From positions 1 to 47,421 of the forward strand of contig JALHNI010000031.1 in assembly GCA_022843605.1 (NCBI GenBank): 47,421 bases of DNA. The letters are read 5' to 3'. Position 1 is the stretch's first letter; every line of letters starts with the position of its first letter. The notes under the pieces were generated by a model, which did no database searches, was not told the origin of the DNA, and worked only from the letters and a program-made list of their open reading frames with translations. Below are positions 1 to 7,783 of the stretch, in pieces. Made by a program: the position numbers and the translations under genes. The stretch is from Bryobacter sp. (lineage in GTDB: Bacteria > Acidobacteriota > Terriglobia > Bryobacterales > Bryobacteraceae).

Positions 1-1402
1 CGTTGAGCTGATTCACTTCGGTGGGCCGGGAGATGGGGCGGTAGCTGACTCCGTAATTCATGGTGAAGCGGGGATGCACTTGCCAGGTGTCGCCGAAGTA
101 GAAGAAGTTATCCCAGTTACGAAAGCCGCGCTGCAGCGGCTTGACGGCGACTGAGCCATAGAAGAAGATCGGCAGCCCGAGGCGCAGGTTGGTGATGGCA
201 TCGTTGCCGAGATTGTTGGAGAACTGAATGGCGCCCAGTTGGGAATCGCCTTCATAGCCGTTCAGTTGACGGCGCAACAGTTCGAAGCCCGCGGAGAGCT
301 GATGCCGGCCGCGAATTTGCCGCCAGTTTCCTGAGTAGCGGAACTTATTCTCCACGCGATCGATGGGGATGGCATTTTGCGGATTGATGGGGGCGAGGGC
401 TCCGGAGGTGAAGATCTGCGGACCCAGGTTATTCCGCTCCGGGACGATCAGGGTACGGACGCGTTCGAACCCAGCAGCGAAGGACGTGAGCGTTCTGGCG
501 GACCAGGCGCGGTTCCAGGTGATGTTGGAGCGGTTGGCGCGCGTGGTGGTGTCCGGATTCTGCCCCTTCACCAGTTGGAAGGCGATCACCTTTTGCGTCA
601 GATAGGCATGGCGCAGGGTGAGGGTGTCTTTGCGGGAGAGTTGTTGATCGAGGCGGCCGGAAAGGGAATCGTTGCCGATGGATTGGGGCGAGTTGGTGTT
701 CAGCATGCGGCGATCGATATCCGGCCGGTTGGGGGTGATGGCGGGGTAGAGGTCGAGGATGCTTTGGACGTAGGCGCGGACTGCCGGGTCAGTGGCGAGG
801 GGGATGCGTTCGCTGGGCAAGGGTACGAGAACATTGCCGTTCACCTGGCCCCGCAGGCGCTTCTGGCTGCCTTCCAGTAGGAGCGAGGTGCCCTTGCGCA
901 GGGGACCGCCGGCGGAGAAGCCAAAGTCGTTGTCGCGCGCGGGCAAAACGCCGCCTACCTGAAAAAAACTGCGGGCGGAGGTGATGCTGTTCTGGTGGGT
1001 CCAGCTGAGGTTGCCGTGCCAGGCGTCGCGCAGTGTGGCGGCGAGGGAAAGCGGGGTGCTGGGGGCGCCGCCATACTCAGCGCCAAAGTAGTTCTTTTGC
1101 GGCTCAAAGACGCTGATAAACGTGGCGGTGACGCCGAGGCGGGTGTTCAGTTCTTTGAGGGCGTTGTTGTCGATCAGGTTGAACTGGATGTTTTCATTGC
1201 GGCGCGACTCGCCGGAACTGGTGTCCGTCTGGCCGAGCAGATTGAGCTGGGTGCGCGCGACCGGAGCTTCGGCAGCGGGCGGATCGGTTGGGGATGAAGG
1301 GGCGGCGGTGGAAGGCTGGGCGGGCTCTGCCGGAGGCTTGTCTGTTGCCGGCGTCTGCACAAAACAGCTCCACGCCGCCAGCAACAGGGCAGGAAAGCGC
1401 AT
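1..1402 (-). CDS. TonB-dependent receptor, Oar-like outer-membrane beta-barrel (partial)
   Basis: The reading frame is open on the minus strand from an ATG at 1402 to the left edge of the window, so the C-terminus is missing (about 467 codons seen). The product begins with a hydrophobic signal (MRFPALLLAAW), followed by a Pro/Ala-rich linker to about residue 50. After that come typical outer-membrane barrel segments, for example FGFSAGGPLRKGTSLLLEGS and DTLTLRHAYL, with alternating hydrophobic strands and aromatic residues. This matches the Oar/TonB-receptor style that is abundant in Acidobacteriota. I see no N-terminal carboxypeptidase-regulatory repeat and no clear TonB box or plug, so this may be a shortened relative. 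It should reside in the outer membrane. The substrate cannot be inferred. It is transcribed divergently from the hydrolase at 1633. Confidence 0.72.
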   Translation of the reverse strand, partial: MRFPALLLAAWSCFVQTPATDKPPAEPAQPSTAAPSSPTDPPAAEAPVARTQLNLLGQTDTSSGESRRNENIQFNLIDNNALKELNTRLGVTATFISVFEPQKNYFGAEYGGAPSTPLSLAATLRDAWHGNLSWTHQNSITSARSFFQVGGVLPARDNDFGFSAGGPLRKGTSLLLEGSQKRLRGQVNGNVLVPLPSERIPLATDPAVRAYVQSILDLYPAITPNRPDIDRRMLNTNSPQSIGNDSLSGRLDQQLSRKDTLTLRHAYLTQKVIAFQLVKGQNPDTTTRANRSNITWNRAWSARTLTSFAAGFERVRTLIVPERNNLGPQIFTSGALAPINPQNAIPIDRVENKFRYSGNWRQIRGRHQLSAGFELLRRQLNGYEGDSQLGAIQFSNNLGNDAITNLRLGLPIFFYGSVAVKPLQRGFRNWDNFFYFGDTWQVHPRFTMNYGVSYRPISRPTEVNQLN

Positions 1403-1413
1403 GTAAACGATTT

Positions 1414-1422
1414 AATGTAGCA
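1414..1422 (-). promoter_or_regulatory. possible extended -10 for the TonB/Oar-like gene
   Basis: Read on the minus strand the site is TGC-TACATT, an extended -10 pattern, ending 11 bases before the ATG at 1402. No convincing -35 and no Shine-Dalgarno sequence lie nearby, so the leader would be only a few bases long. This is a weak motif call. Confidence 0.25.
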
Positions 1423-1574
1423 CGGCCCGATCAGGGGGGCACGGAGCGCGGGTGGCGCGCCTTCGGCCTGAGCCAGATCCGGCGCTTTTCACTCTGCTGA
1501 CTATCAGCTTTTGACCGCCGAGGATGCGAAATCGCGTTGCGATTCCTGCGCCCGGCCAAAGTGAGCCTGGTCTT

Positions 1575-1609
1575 GAGGAGGGGAACAGCGCGATGCTGTT
1601 CCCCTCCTT
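1575..1609. repeat. 14-bp perfect inverted repeat (hairpin) in the divergent intergenic region
   Basis: The left arm at 1576-1589 (aggaggggaacagc) pairs perfectly with 1595-1608, leaving a 5-base loop gcgat. A G-T wobble extends the stem at 1575/1609. The hairpin lies 24 bases upstream of the hydrolase ATG at 1633, between two divergent genes, so it is not placed as an ordinary gene-end terminator. No U-tract follows on either strand. It could be a leader structure, a remnant repeat or a protein-binding site. Confidence 0.6.
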
Positions 1610-1632
1610 CATTCTTGGGTTAGCGTAGACGG

Positions 1633-2547
1633 ATGACTGTACGCTTGGTGTCGTTCCTGGTGCTGTTTCTCCCCGTTGGTCTGGCTGAACGCCGGGAGGG
1701 GTTTCTGGAGGTGCCGGGCGGGCCGGTGTGGTATCGGGTGAGTGGGGAAGGTCCTGGCGTGCCGTTGGTGGTGCTGCACGGTGGGCCGGGAGGAACGTCG
1801 TGTTCATTTGCGGCGCTGGCTCCTTTGACGGTGGGGCGGCGGGTCGTGATCTACGACCAGTTGGGGAGCGGGCGGTCGGGCCGGCCGGCAGACCGGGGAC
1901 TCTGGCGCGTTGAGCGGTTTGTCGAGGAGCTACATGCCGTGCGGCAGAAGTTGGGGCTGAAACGGATGCACCTGATGGGGCACTCTTGGGGCGCGAGCTT
2001 GGCGGCGGCTTATGTGTTGAGCAAGGGCACCAAGGGAATCGAGTCGCTGACGCTGGCGAGCCCTTTACTGAGCACGCCGGATTGGATTCGCGATGCGGAG
2101 GAGTTGCGGAAGCAGCTACCGGAAACCGTGCAGGCGGCCTTGCGGAAACACGAGTCCGCCGGGACGACGGATAGCGCCGAGTACCGGGCGGCGGAACGGG
2201 AGTACACGCGACGGTTCGTGCGGCGCAAGGCGGGCACGCCGAATCCGGAATGTGTTGATTCGGCGTTCAACCGGGTGATCTACGAGCAGATGTGGGGGCC
2301 GTCGGAGTTTCACGCGACGGGAAGCTTGAAGAGCTTCGATGTGACCGGACGGCTGAGGGAATTGCGGCTGCCCGTGTTGCTGATGGTGGGCGAGTTCGAT
2401 GAGGCGCGGCCAGCCACCGCGGCACGCTATCAGCAACTGATTCCGGGGGCGAAGCTGACGGTGATTCCGGGGGCGGCGCATTCGCTGCTGAACGACAATC
2501 CGGAGGGGACGTTGAAGGTGTTGACCGACTTTTTGCCGGCGAAGTAG
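1633..2547 (+). CDS. alpha/beta hydrolase, proline iminopeptidase-like (peptidase family S33)
   Basis: The 304-residue protein has an N-terminal signal-like stretch (MTVRLVSFLVLFLPVGLA), so it is probably exported. HGGPGG near residue 49 is the oxyanion-hole motif typical of prolyl aminopeptidases. The nucleophile elbow GHSWGAS gives Ser118. Asp256 in GEFDEARP and His283 in GAAHSLL complete the triad. Members of this family remove N-terminal proline or other residues from peptides, or act as related amidohydrolases; exact substrates cannot be read from sequence. Its stop codon lies 6 bases from the end of the convergent ribA gene, leaving no room for a terminator between them. No Shine-Dalgarno sequence is evident before the ATG. 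Confidence 0.85.
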   Translation: MTVRLVSFLVLFLPVGLAERREGFLEVPGGPVWYRVSGEGPGVPLVVLHGGPGGTSCSFAALAPLTVGRRVVIYDQLGSGRSGRPADRGLWRVERFVEELHAVRQKLGLKRMHLMGHSWGASLAAAYVLSKGTKGIESLTLASPLLSTPDWIRDAEELRKQLPETVQAALRKHESAGTTDSAEYRAAEREYTRRFVRRKAGTPNPECVDSAFNRVIYEQMWGPSEFHATGSLKSFDVTGRLRELRLPVLLMVGEFDEARPATAARYQQLIPGAKLTVIPGAAHSLLNDNPEGTLKVLTDFLPAK

Positions 2548-2553
2548 GAGGCG

Positions 2554-3168
2554 TTAGAAGTTTTCGAGCAGGTGGCCGAGGCGGGTCTTCTTGGTGCGCA
2601 TGTAGGCTTCGCGGGAAGCGACGGCGGGCATCTCGAGGGGGACGCGTTCAGCGACGTCGATGCCGGCGAGGGTGAGGGCGGCCATTTTGTCGGGGTTGTT
2701 CGACATAAAGCGGACGGCGCGGAGGCCAAAGTGGCGGAGGATGGCGGCGGGCATGGTGAAGCTGCGGAGGTCGGCTTTGAAGCCGAGGGCTTCGTTGGCT
2801 TCGACGGTATCGGCGCCCTGGTCCTGGAGGGCATAGGCGCGCAACTTGTTCATCAGGCCGATGCCGCGGCCTTCCTGATGCTCGTAGATCAGCACTCCGC
2901 GTCCGGCTTCGGCGATGCGCTCGAGGGCGGCGGTGAGTTGATTGCGGCAGTCGCAACGGAGGCTGTGCAGGACGTCGCCGGTGAGGCACTGCGAGTGGAT
3001 GCGGACGAGCGGCGGGGGGCCAGCGATGTCGCCCATCACGAGAGCGAGGCACTCCTCGAGGCGGCCGTCATTGAAGTGGCCTTCGAAGCCATAGATGCGG
3101 AAATCGCCGAATTCGCTGGGGAAATCCGCCTCGGCCACCAGGTCGAGCCGGAGCTGTGGAGTACTCAA
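2554..3168 (-). CDS. ribA: GTP cyclohydrolase II (riboflavin biosynthesis)
   Basis: The 204-residue enzyme converts GTP to 2,5-diamino-6-ribosylamino-4-pyrimidinone 5'-phosphate, the first step of riboflavin synthesis. The zinc ligands are visible as C61 in RIHSQCLTGD and C72/C74 in RCDC. The nucleotide-binding segment EHQEGRGIGL follows at about residues 96-105, and SNNPDK (usually TNNPxK) lies near the end. The length is that of a monofunctional RibA. No fused RibB (DHBP synthase) domain is present and no other rib gene lies in the window. It is divergent from the histidine kinase at 3209, 40 bases apart. Confidence 0.95.
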   Translation of the reverse strand: MSTPQLRLDLVAEADFPSEFGDFRIYGFEGHFNDGRLEECLALVMGDIAGPPPLVRIHSQCLTGDVLHSLRCDCRNQLTAALERIAEAGRGVLIYEHQEGRGIGLMNKLRAYALQDQGADTVEANEALGFKADLRSFTMPAAILRHFGLRAVRFMSNNPDKMAALTLAGIDVAERVPLEMPAVASREAYMRTKKTRLGHLLENF

Positions 3169-3208
3169 ACCTCTAGTTTACAGCGCTTTGGCTTAGACTG
3201 GTCCATGA

Positions 3209-4528
3209 GTGCCGCAGCAGATTCTCTACACGCTGCTTTTGAAACTGGCTGCTGCCGCGTCGATCGCCAGCGTGCTGGTGCGGCTGGGCGCGTTTCAACG
3301 CATGTTGCTACGCGAGGACCGCACGGTGAAAGAACGCCTTTTGATGGCGTTGGCGTTTGGCGGGATCTTCGGGGCAGGGTCGGCGACGCGGATTGTGACG
3401 GGGACCTATCAGGCGGCGGATATCGCGTTGGCCGGTTCCTTGTTGGCGGGCGTGCTGGGTGGCTACTTCACCGGCCTCCTGGCCGGGATCATCACATCGT
3501 TGCCGGGGATGCTGAACCACGAACTGATGTCGATGCCGTTTTACGCGGGGGTAGGGGTGATGGGCGGGTTACTGCGGGACCTGGCTCCAGATCCTGAAGA
3601 GATCTGGCGGTTTTCTCCCTTCTTCGACACGATCGCGCTCTATCGTGTGTTTCGTGAACCGGCCGGGCGGACGAAGCGAGCGTTCCAGTTTCTTTTTCTG
3701 GCGACGATCCTGTTGTGCGCCTTTTTGGGGCTGACGGCGGCTCGCGTGTTCGGGACGCGAGCATTTTACACGCCTTTTGCGGACGAGGATCCCAGTATGC
3801 CGGGTCTGGTGGTTTTCTCAACGTTTGCCCTCTATCTGCTTTGCACTGCCGTTCCGCTGAAGATCTGGAACTCATTCCGGACGGAACGAAAGCTGGAAGC
3901 GCAGCAACGGTTGGCGACGGAAGCGCGGTTACGGGCGCTGACGTACCAGATCAATCCGCACTTTCTTTTCAATACTTTGAACTCGGTTTCGGCCTTGATC
4001 CGGAGCAACCCGGCGGAGGCGCGGCAGGTGGTGTCAAAACTTTCCAACATTCTACGGCGCCTGCTGCGCAAGACAGCGCATCTGACCACCTTGCGGGAAG
4101 AATTGGCCTTCATTGACGACTATCTCGGCATCGAGATGGTTCGTTTTCGGGAAAAGCTGCGTTTTGAACGTGAGATCGCCCCCGAGACGCTCGATTTTCA
4201 GGTACCGTGGATGCTGTTGCAACCTCTGGTGGAAAACTCGATTAAGCACGGGCTGGGCCCGAAGCTGGAGGGGGGAACGATCCGGATTCGAAGCCGGATG
4301 GTCCAACAGAGGTTACAATTGACAATCGAAGACGATGGCGTGGGAATTCCCGAGAGCAGCTTGCAAGATCTACTGGGACAGGGGATTGGCGTCAGTAACG
4401 TCAACGAACGATTGAAGGTGATTTTTGGAGAGCATTACCGGATGGACGTCGATAGCAGGCCGGGCGAAGGCACGCGCTTCGAGATCGAGATTCCGGAGTA
4501 CCAGCCGGCTCTGGCCAAAGTTGGTTAG
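3209..4528 (+). CDS. LytS/YehU-type sensor histidine kinase
   Basis: The 439-residue protein starts with GTG. An overlapping ATG at 3205 is in another frame and closes quickly. The N-terminal half (about residues 1-215) is a multi-spanning membrane region of the 5TM-LYT kind with several Gly-rich helices. The His_kinase domain follows, with INPHFLFNTLN placing the phospho-accepting His near residue 251. The HATPase part shows VENSIKHGL (N box, about 341), DDGVGIP (about 375) and GIGVSNVNERL (about 392). Kinases of this type normally work with a LytTR-domain response regulator, but none is adjacent; the next gene is a methyltransferase 44 bases downstream. It therefore looks like an orphan kinase in this window. 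Confidence 0.93.
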   Translation: MPQQILYTLLLKLAAAASIASVLVRLGAFQRMLLREDRTVKERLLMALAFGGIFGAGSATRIVTGTYQAADIALAGSLLAGVLGGYFTGLLAGIITSLPGMLNHELMSMPFYAGVGVMGGLLRDLAPDPEEIWRFSPFFDTIALYRVFREPAGRTKRAFQFLFLATILLCAFLGLTAARVFGTRAFYTPFADEDPSMPGLVVFSTFALYLLCTAVPLKIWNSFRTERKLEAQQRLATEARLRALTYQINPHFLFNTLNSVSALIRSNPAEARQVVSKLSNILRRLLRKTAHLTTLREELAFIDDYLGIEMVRFREKLRFEREIAPETLDFQVPWMLLQPLVENSIKHGLGPKLEGGTIRIRSRMVQQRLQLTIEDDGVGIPESSLQDLLGQGIGVSNVNERLKVIFGEHYRMDVDSRPGEGTRFEIEIPEYQPALAKVG

Positions 4529-4572
4529 GGTGCCAAAATGGTTAGGGTAATGGGGCTGAGGTTTGATATGAG

Positions 4573-5271
4573 GTGCACTTGAGCGAGCTGAATCTTTCTG
4601 TGTTGGCCTATCGAGCCGACCACTTCCACAAGACCATCTCCGACCGTACGCGCAAAGTATATGACCGGGTTGCTTCGGTTTATCCCGCGTCGACGTTCTT
4701 TTTTCATTCAAAGGCGCATCGGTTGGCGCTGGAAATGAGCGAGATCGAGAATGGCGACCAGGTTCTTGAGGTAGCGACGGGGTCCGGCGAGATGTTTCGC
4801 CGGTTGTTGAAGCGGAATCCGGATGGCGTGAACGTCGGGTTCGATCTTTCGCCCAATATGGCGGCGTTTACGGAGCGGCGCGTGCGCCGCGAATTTCCCG
4901 ATGCCCGGATGTTGCTGCAAGCGGTGGATGCGCGGCACATGCCGTTCCGCGATGCGTCGTTTGACCACGTGGTCTCCTGCTATCTGTACGAACTGCTGGA
5001 TCACGACGATATTCACAAAACTTTGCGTGAGATCCGGCGGGTGTTGCGGCCGGGCGGGCGCCTGACGGTCATCTTGATCGGCCAGAATGACCCGATGTTC
5101 ACCGAAGGCTATAAGGTATGTGGGCGCCTGGTGCCGGCGTTCTGGGGCCGGTTGGTCTCCAACCGGATGCCGGGTTGGGTGGAGCAGGCGGGTTTCCGGA
5201 TCGAAAAAGACCGCAGCACGCGGCAGGGCTTCTATCCGTCACGGGTGTTGGTGGCGCAGCGCCAAGCCTGA
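4573..5271 (+). CDS. class I SAM-dependent methyltransferase (Methyltransf_11 type)
   Basis: The 232-residue product starts at a GTG; the nearby ATG at 4568 is out of frame. The SAM-binding motif I is VLEVATGSGE at about residues 64-73. An acidic residue at the end of the next strand follows (VGFDLSP), then VDARHMPFRDASFDHVVS (motif II region) and LREIRRVLRPGGRLTV, the classical post-motif. The fold is clear, but the substrate (quinone, lipid or small molecule) cannot be decided. It follows the LytS-type kinase closely in the same direction and may be co-transcribed with it. Just before the gene, a short imperfect direct repeat (gccaaagttggttagggt / gccaaaatggttagggt) covers the end of the kinase gene. 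Confidence 0.88.
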   Translation: MHLSELNLSVLAYRADHFHKTISDRTRKVYDRVASVYPASTFFFHSKAHRLALEMSEIENGDQVLEVATGSGEMFRRLLKRNPDGVNVGFDLSPNMAAFTERRVRREFPDARMLLQAVDARHMPFRDASFDHVVSCYLYELLDHDDIHKTLREIRRVLRPGGRLTVILIGQNDPMFTEGYKVCGRLVPAFWGRLVSNRMPGWVEQAGFRIEKDRSTRQGFYPSRVLVAQRQA

Positions 5272-5416
5272 CGGATATACTGTAGAGAATTCGGCAAAAT
5301 TTTCAGGGGACATCGGGAACCGCGGAGCGCGCGGCCGGCGTCAATCATGTTAAGTTCCTGGCCCAAGCCGGAACATGCGAGCCGGAACGTGCGAGAGTTT
5401 GCGAAGGAGTTTCGAG

Positions 5417-5935
5417 ATGTTGAAGCGTTTGTTGATGATGGTGGTGGTGGGTGGTCTTGCGACGGCGGGCACGATGTTCGCGCAGGCGAAAGTGGCGATC
5501 ATTGACCTGCAGAAGGCCGTGTTGAATACGGCGGAGATTAAGAAGGCGCAAGCCGACCTCGAAACGAAGTTCCGGCCGCGGCAGCAGGCGATGGCGAAAC
5601 TCGAGCAGGAATTGCAGCAGATTCAGACTCAGTTGCAGACCGGCGCGGCAAAGATAACCCAGCAGCAGGCGGACGAGTTGCAGGTGAGCGGCACCCGCAA
5701 GCAGCGCGAACTGCAGCGTTTGGGTGAGGATTTGCAGGCCGATGTCGACCGCGAGCGCAATGAGATTTTGCAGCGCAGCGGCCAGCGCATGACCGATGTG
5801 GTGAAGAAGTTGGCGGAAGAGAAGAGCCTGGACGTGGTGATTGAAGCCTCGAACGCGATTTTCTTTAAGCCGGTCTTCGATGTGACCGCCGACGCCACCG
5901 CGGCGTACGACAAGACCTATCCCGCGGCAAAGTAG
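5417..5935 (+). CDS. OmpH/Skp-family periplasmic chaperone
   Basis: I place the start at ATG 5417, preceded by aaggag at 5404-5409, rather than at the longer in-frame ATG at 5375. This gives 172 residues with a standard signal peptide (MLKRLLMMVVVGGLATAG...FAQA). The mature part begins VAIIDLQKAVLNT, the usual OmpH start strand. A long Gln/Glu/Lys-rich coiled coil follows (about residues 50-115), as in the tentacles of Skp. The protein should sit in the periplasm and hold outer-membrane proteins soluble on their way to the BAM machinery. A TATACT hexamer at 5276-5281 could be its -10, but no good -35 is seen. The next gene begins 6 bases after its stop. Confidence 0.88.
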   Translation: MLKRLLMMVVVGGLATAGTMFAQAKVAIIDLQKAVLNTAEIKKAQADLETKFRPRQQAMAKLEQELQQIQTQLQTGAAKITQQQADELQVSGTRKQRELQRLGEDLQADVDRERNEILQRSGQRMTDVVKKLAEEKSLDVVIEASNAIFFKPVFDVTADATAAYDKTYPAAK

Positions 5936-5941
5936 GCTTCC

Positions 5942-6397
5942 ATGTCCGGCTACCTTGAGAACTACGGCGCCGGCGAAGCGAAACGCGAGGGGATGCTGAA
6001 GTGGGGCATCATCGCGGCGATTCTGGTGCTTGTTTTGTCTGTAGTGTTGTTTTACTCGTTCCGGCACTTTCGCGAACGGCAGGTACTCAGCACTTTCCTC
6101 GAGGCACTGGAAAAGAAGGACTACAAGGCGGCCTACGCCACCTGGGGTTGCACGGATTCGAATCCCTGCCGGTACTTTCCCTACGAGAACTTCCTGAAGG
6201 ACTTTGGTCCGGAAGGCGTCTACAAGAATCCTTCTGGCGTGAAGATGACCCAGAAGTGGTCCTGCGTGGGGGGCATTATCCGCGTGCTGGACTTTGGTGG
6301 CGGCAACGAGGTCGATCTGCTGATTGACTACGATAGGCGGCTGGTGTCGTATGCACCGCCGCGCAACATGTGGCGTGGCTGCACGGTTCTGCCTTAG
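5942..6397 (+). CDS. conserved small membrane protein of unknown function
   Basis: The 151-residue protein has one N-terminal transmembrane helix (about residues 19-42, WGIIAAILVLVLSVVLFYSF) and a soluble C-terminal domain presumably outside the cytoplasm. Residues about 53-70 (LEALEKKDYKAAYATWGC) resemble the start of small alpha+beta domains in which a helix is followed by a cysteine-containing strand. Cysteines occur as CTDSNPCRY and later WSCV and RGCTV, so disulfides are possible. I do not recognise the family. It follows the Skp-like gene by 6 bases and is probably co-transcribed. Its stop overlaps the stop of the convergent vapC gene by 4 bases. Confidence 0.75.
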   Translation: MSGYLENYGAGEAKREGMLKWGIIAAILVLVLSVVLFYSFRHFRERQVLSTFLEALEKKDYKAAYATWGCTDSNPCRYFPYENFLKDFGPEGVYKNPSGVKMTQKWSCVGGIIRVLDFGGGNEVDLLIDYDRRLVSYAPPRNMWRGCTVLP

Positions 6398-6795
6398 TCT
6401 ACCGGTTCATGCCTTACGACGATTTGCGGCAGCACCTGAAAGTGATCGTCGAGTGTCAGGAGCGTTAAACCGTTCTCCCAGGCGGTGGCTGCAATCCAGA
6501 GATCATTTTGCGGAATCGGTTTGCCGAGCCGCTTGAGGTAATACCAAAGCTCGCTATAGCGGATCGACGTCTCCGACGTTATCGGCAGAACGTCTACTCG
6601 ATGCGCCGCGAGAAAGTCGCCCAGAATCTGATCCGAACGGTCGCGGACACGGCTCGAGCCGAATCCATTGCGCACTTCCGCGAGGACAACAGGGTTGAGG
6701 AAGATCCGATTGTGGGTCACGACGTGGCGCCGAATTCGCTCATTGCCGCGGAGGTAGTTCGTCACGGCGCAACTGTCGAGCAGCAAGGCGCTCAC
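6394..6795 (-). CDS. vapC: VapC-type PIN-domain toxin ribonuclease
   Basis: The 133-residue PIN domain carries the acidic metal-binding set: D7 (LLLDSCAV), E40 (LAEVRNG), D98 (QNDLWIAATA) and D116/D117 (TLDDHF). VapC enzymes cleave specific tRNAs or rRNA when freed from their antitoxin. The start overlaps the end of vapB by the ATGA at 6792-6795, giving translational coupling with the antitoxin made first. All catalytic positions are present, so it should be active. Its last codon overlaps the end of the convergent gene at 5942-6397. Confidence 0.92.
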   Translation of the reverse strand: MSALLLDSCAVTNYLRGNERIRRHVVTHNRIFLNPVVLAEVRNGFGSSRVRDRSDQILGDFLAAHRVDVLPITSETSIRYSELWYYLKRLGKPIPQNDLWIAATAWENGLTLLTLDDHFQVLPQIVVRHEPVD

Positions 6796-7076
6796 TTCCA
6801 GGGCGCTTTCCAGCCGGTGCCCGGCTCATCGGTCCAGTCGGTGGGTTCTATCTGGCGCTGTTCTGCAATCACCGCGTCGATCTCGTCGGCCTCTTCTTTC
6901 GAGAGTATGCCGAACAAATGGTCGAGGTCGTGGTAGGTCTTGTTCTTGGGGGGCTTGATCGTCTCGCTTAAGAGGCGGATGACGGCCTGATTGAGGCTGA
7001 CGCCGTCTTTCTCCGCGCGCTGCCGGATGGCGTCGTCGATCTCGGCGGGGAGGTTGCGAAGCGTAATGGCAGCCAT
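6792..7076 (-). CDS. vapB: VapB/FitA-like ribbon-helix-helix antitoxin
   Basis: The 94-residue protein begins AAITLRNLPAEIDDAIRQRA, a ribbon-helix-helix DNA-binding N-terminus. A GVSLNQAVIRLLSE helix comes next, and then an acidic C-terminal toxin-binding tail rich in Trp (TDWTDEPGTGWKAPWK). It neutralises the VapC encoded downstream and represses its own promoter. The start ATG at 7076 overlaps one of three TGCATCA-type half-sites, so the operator reaches into the gene. No Shine-Dalgarno sequence precedes the start. A TAAAAT hexamer (minus strand, 7088-7083) lies 6 bases before the ATG, which would give a nearly leaderless mRNA. Confidence 0.9.
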   Translation of the reverse strand: MAAITLRNLPAEIDDAIRQRAEKDGVSLNQAVIRLLSETIKPPKNKTYHDLDHLFGILSKEEADEIDAVIAEQRQIEPTDWTDEPGTGWKAPWK

Positions 7077-7118
7077 GCATCAATTTTAGCAGCAAAAGTG
7101 ATGCACTCCATGCATCAC
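7076..7118. promoter_or_regulatory. vapBC operator: inverted repeat plus third half-site
   Basis: gtgatgca (7098-7105) and tgcatcac (7111-7118) form a perfect 8-bp inverted repeat with a 5-base spacer. A third copy of the half-site, tgcatca, lies at 7076-7082 and overlaps the vapB start codon. A possible -10 (TAAAAT on the minus strand) lies at 7083-7088 between the half-sites. Ribbon-helix-helix antitoxins bind such short repeated half-sites cooperatively, so this is the likely autoregulatory operator. Confidence 0.7.
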
Positions 7119-7192
7119 GCTTCCGGGGGTACGATAAGAATCGTCACCGACTTTTTGCGCACCCCGCGCGTCTTCAGACACGGAGCCCAGAT

Positions 7193-7783
7193 TTGATCTT
7201 TCGAGAAGTCGAGGATCGCGACCTTATCCTGCAAACCAGAAAAGGAAAAGTGGAGGCCTATAACCTCCTCATTTCCCGCTGGGAGAAGCGTATCTACAAC
7301 TACGTCCTCCGGCTGGTGCGCAATCGTGAGGACGCACTGGATCTGACACAGGACGTTTTTCTGAAGGCGTACCAGAACATGAACAAGCTGGATGATGTGG
7401 AACGGTTCGGTCCTTGGCTGTTTCGCATCGCGCATAACGAGACGTTCTCCTTGTTGAGGCGGCAGCGGCCGGACCGCGTTGAGCTGAATGAAGCGATCGC
7501 GGAGGACCGGTCCTCTTGGGCGGGTTCGTCCCCTTTTGAGAGTGGGGGAGGCCGGCTGTTGCCCCTCGAATTATCCATTGCGGTAACGGCGGCGATGACG
7601 CGGCTGAAACCGGAGCAGCGGGAAGCGGTGATGTTGAAGGTGTTCGAAGGGTTCAAGTTCGAAGAGATCGCCGAGATCCTCGAAACGCCGGTGTCCACCG
7701 TCAAATCCAGGCTTTATACGGCATTCGATCAACTGAAAGACGTGTTGGCCCCCATGGGCAAGGCTTTAGGGAAAACGGTATGA
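7193..7783 (+). CDS. ECF RNA polymerase sigma factor heading the type II secretion operon
   Basis: The 196-residue sigma-70 family protein uses a TTG start (7193) with cggag at 7181-7185 as ribosome site. Region 2 covers about residues 15-90 (ISRWEKRIYNYVLRLV, DALDLTQDVFLKAY, FGPWLFRIAHN). Region 4 covers about 125-185 (RLKPEQREAVMLKVF, FEEIAEILETPVSTVKSRL). Between them is a Ser/Gly-rich linker. Its stop overlaps the start of the anti-sigma gene (ATGA, 7780-7783), the usual pairing. Being first in an almost gapless run that continues into gspE-gspD, it is a natural candidate to control that operon. Confidence 0.92.
   Translation: MIFREVEDRDLILQTRKGKVEAYNLLISRWEKRIYNYVLRLVRNREDALDLTQDVFLKAYQNMNKLDDVERFGPWLFRIAHNETFSLLRRQRPDRVELNEAIAEDRSSWAGSSPFESGGGRLLPLELSIAVTAAMTRLKPEQREAVMLKVFEGFKFEEIAEILETPVSTVKSRLYTAFDQLKDVLAPMGKALGKTV

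Noticed and set aside
2572..3597. 341-codon plus-strand open frame
   Set aside because: Antisense to ribA and then overlapping the histidine kinase in another frame; Gly/Glu/Ala-rich shadow.
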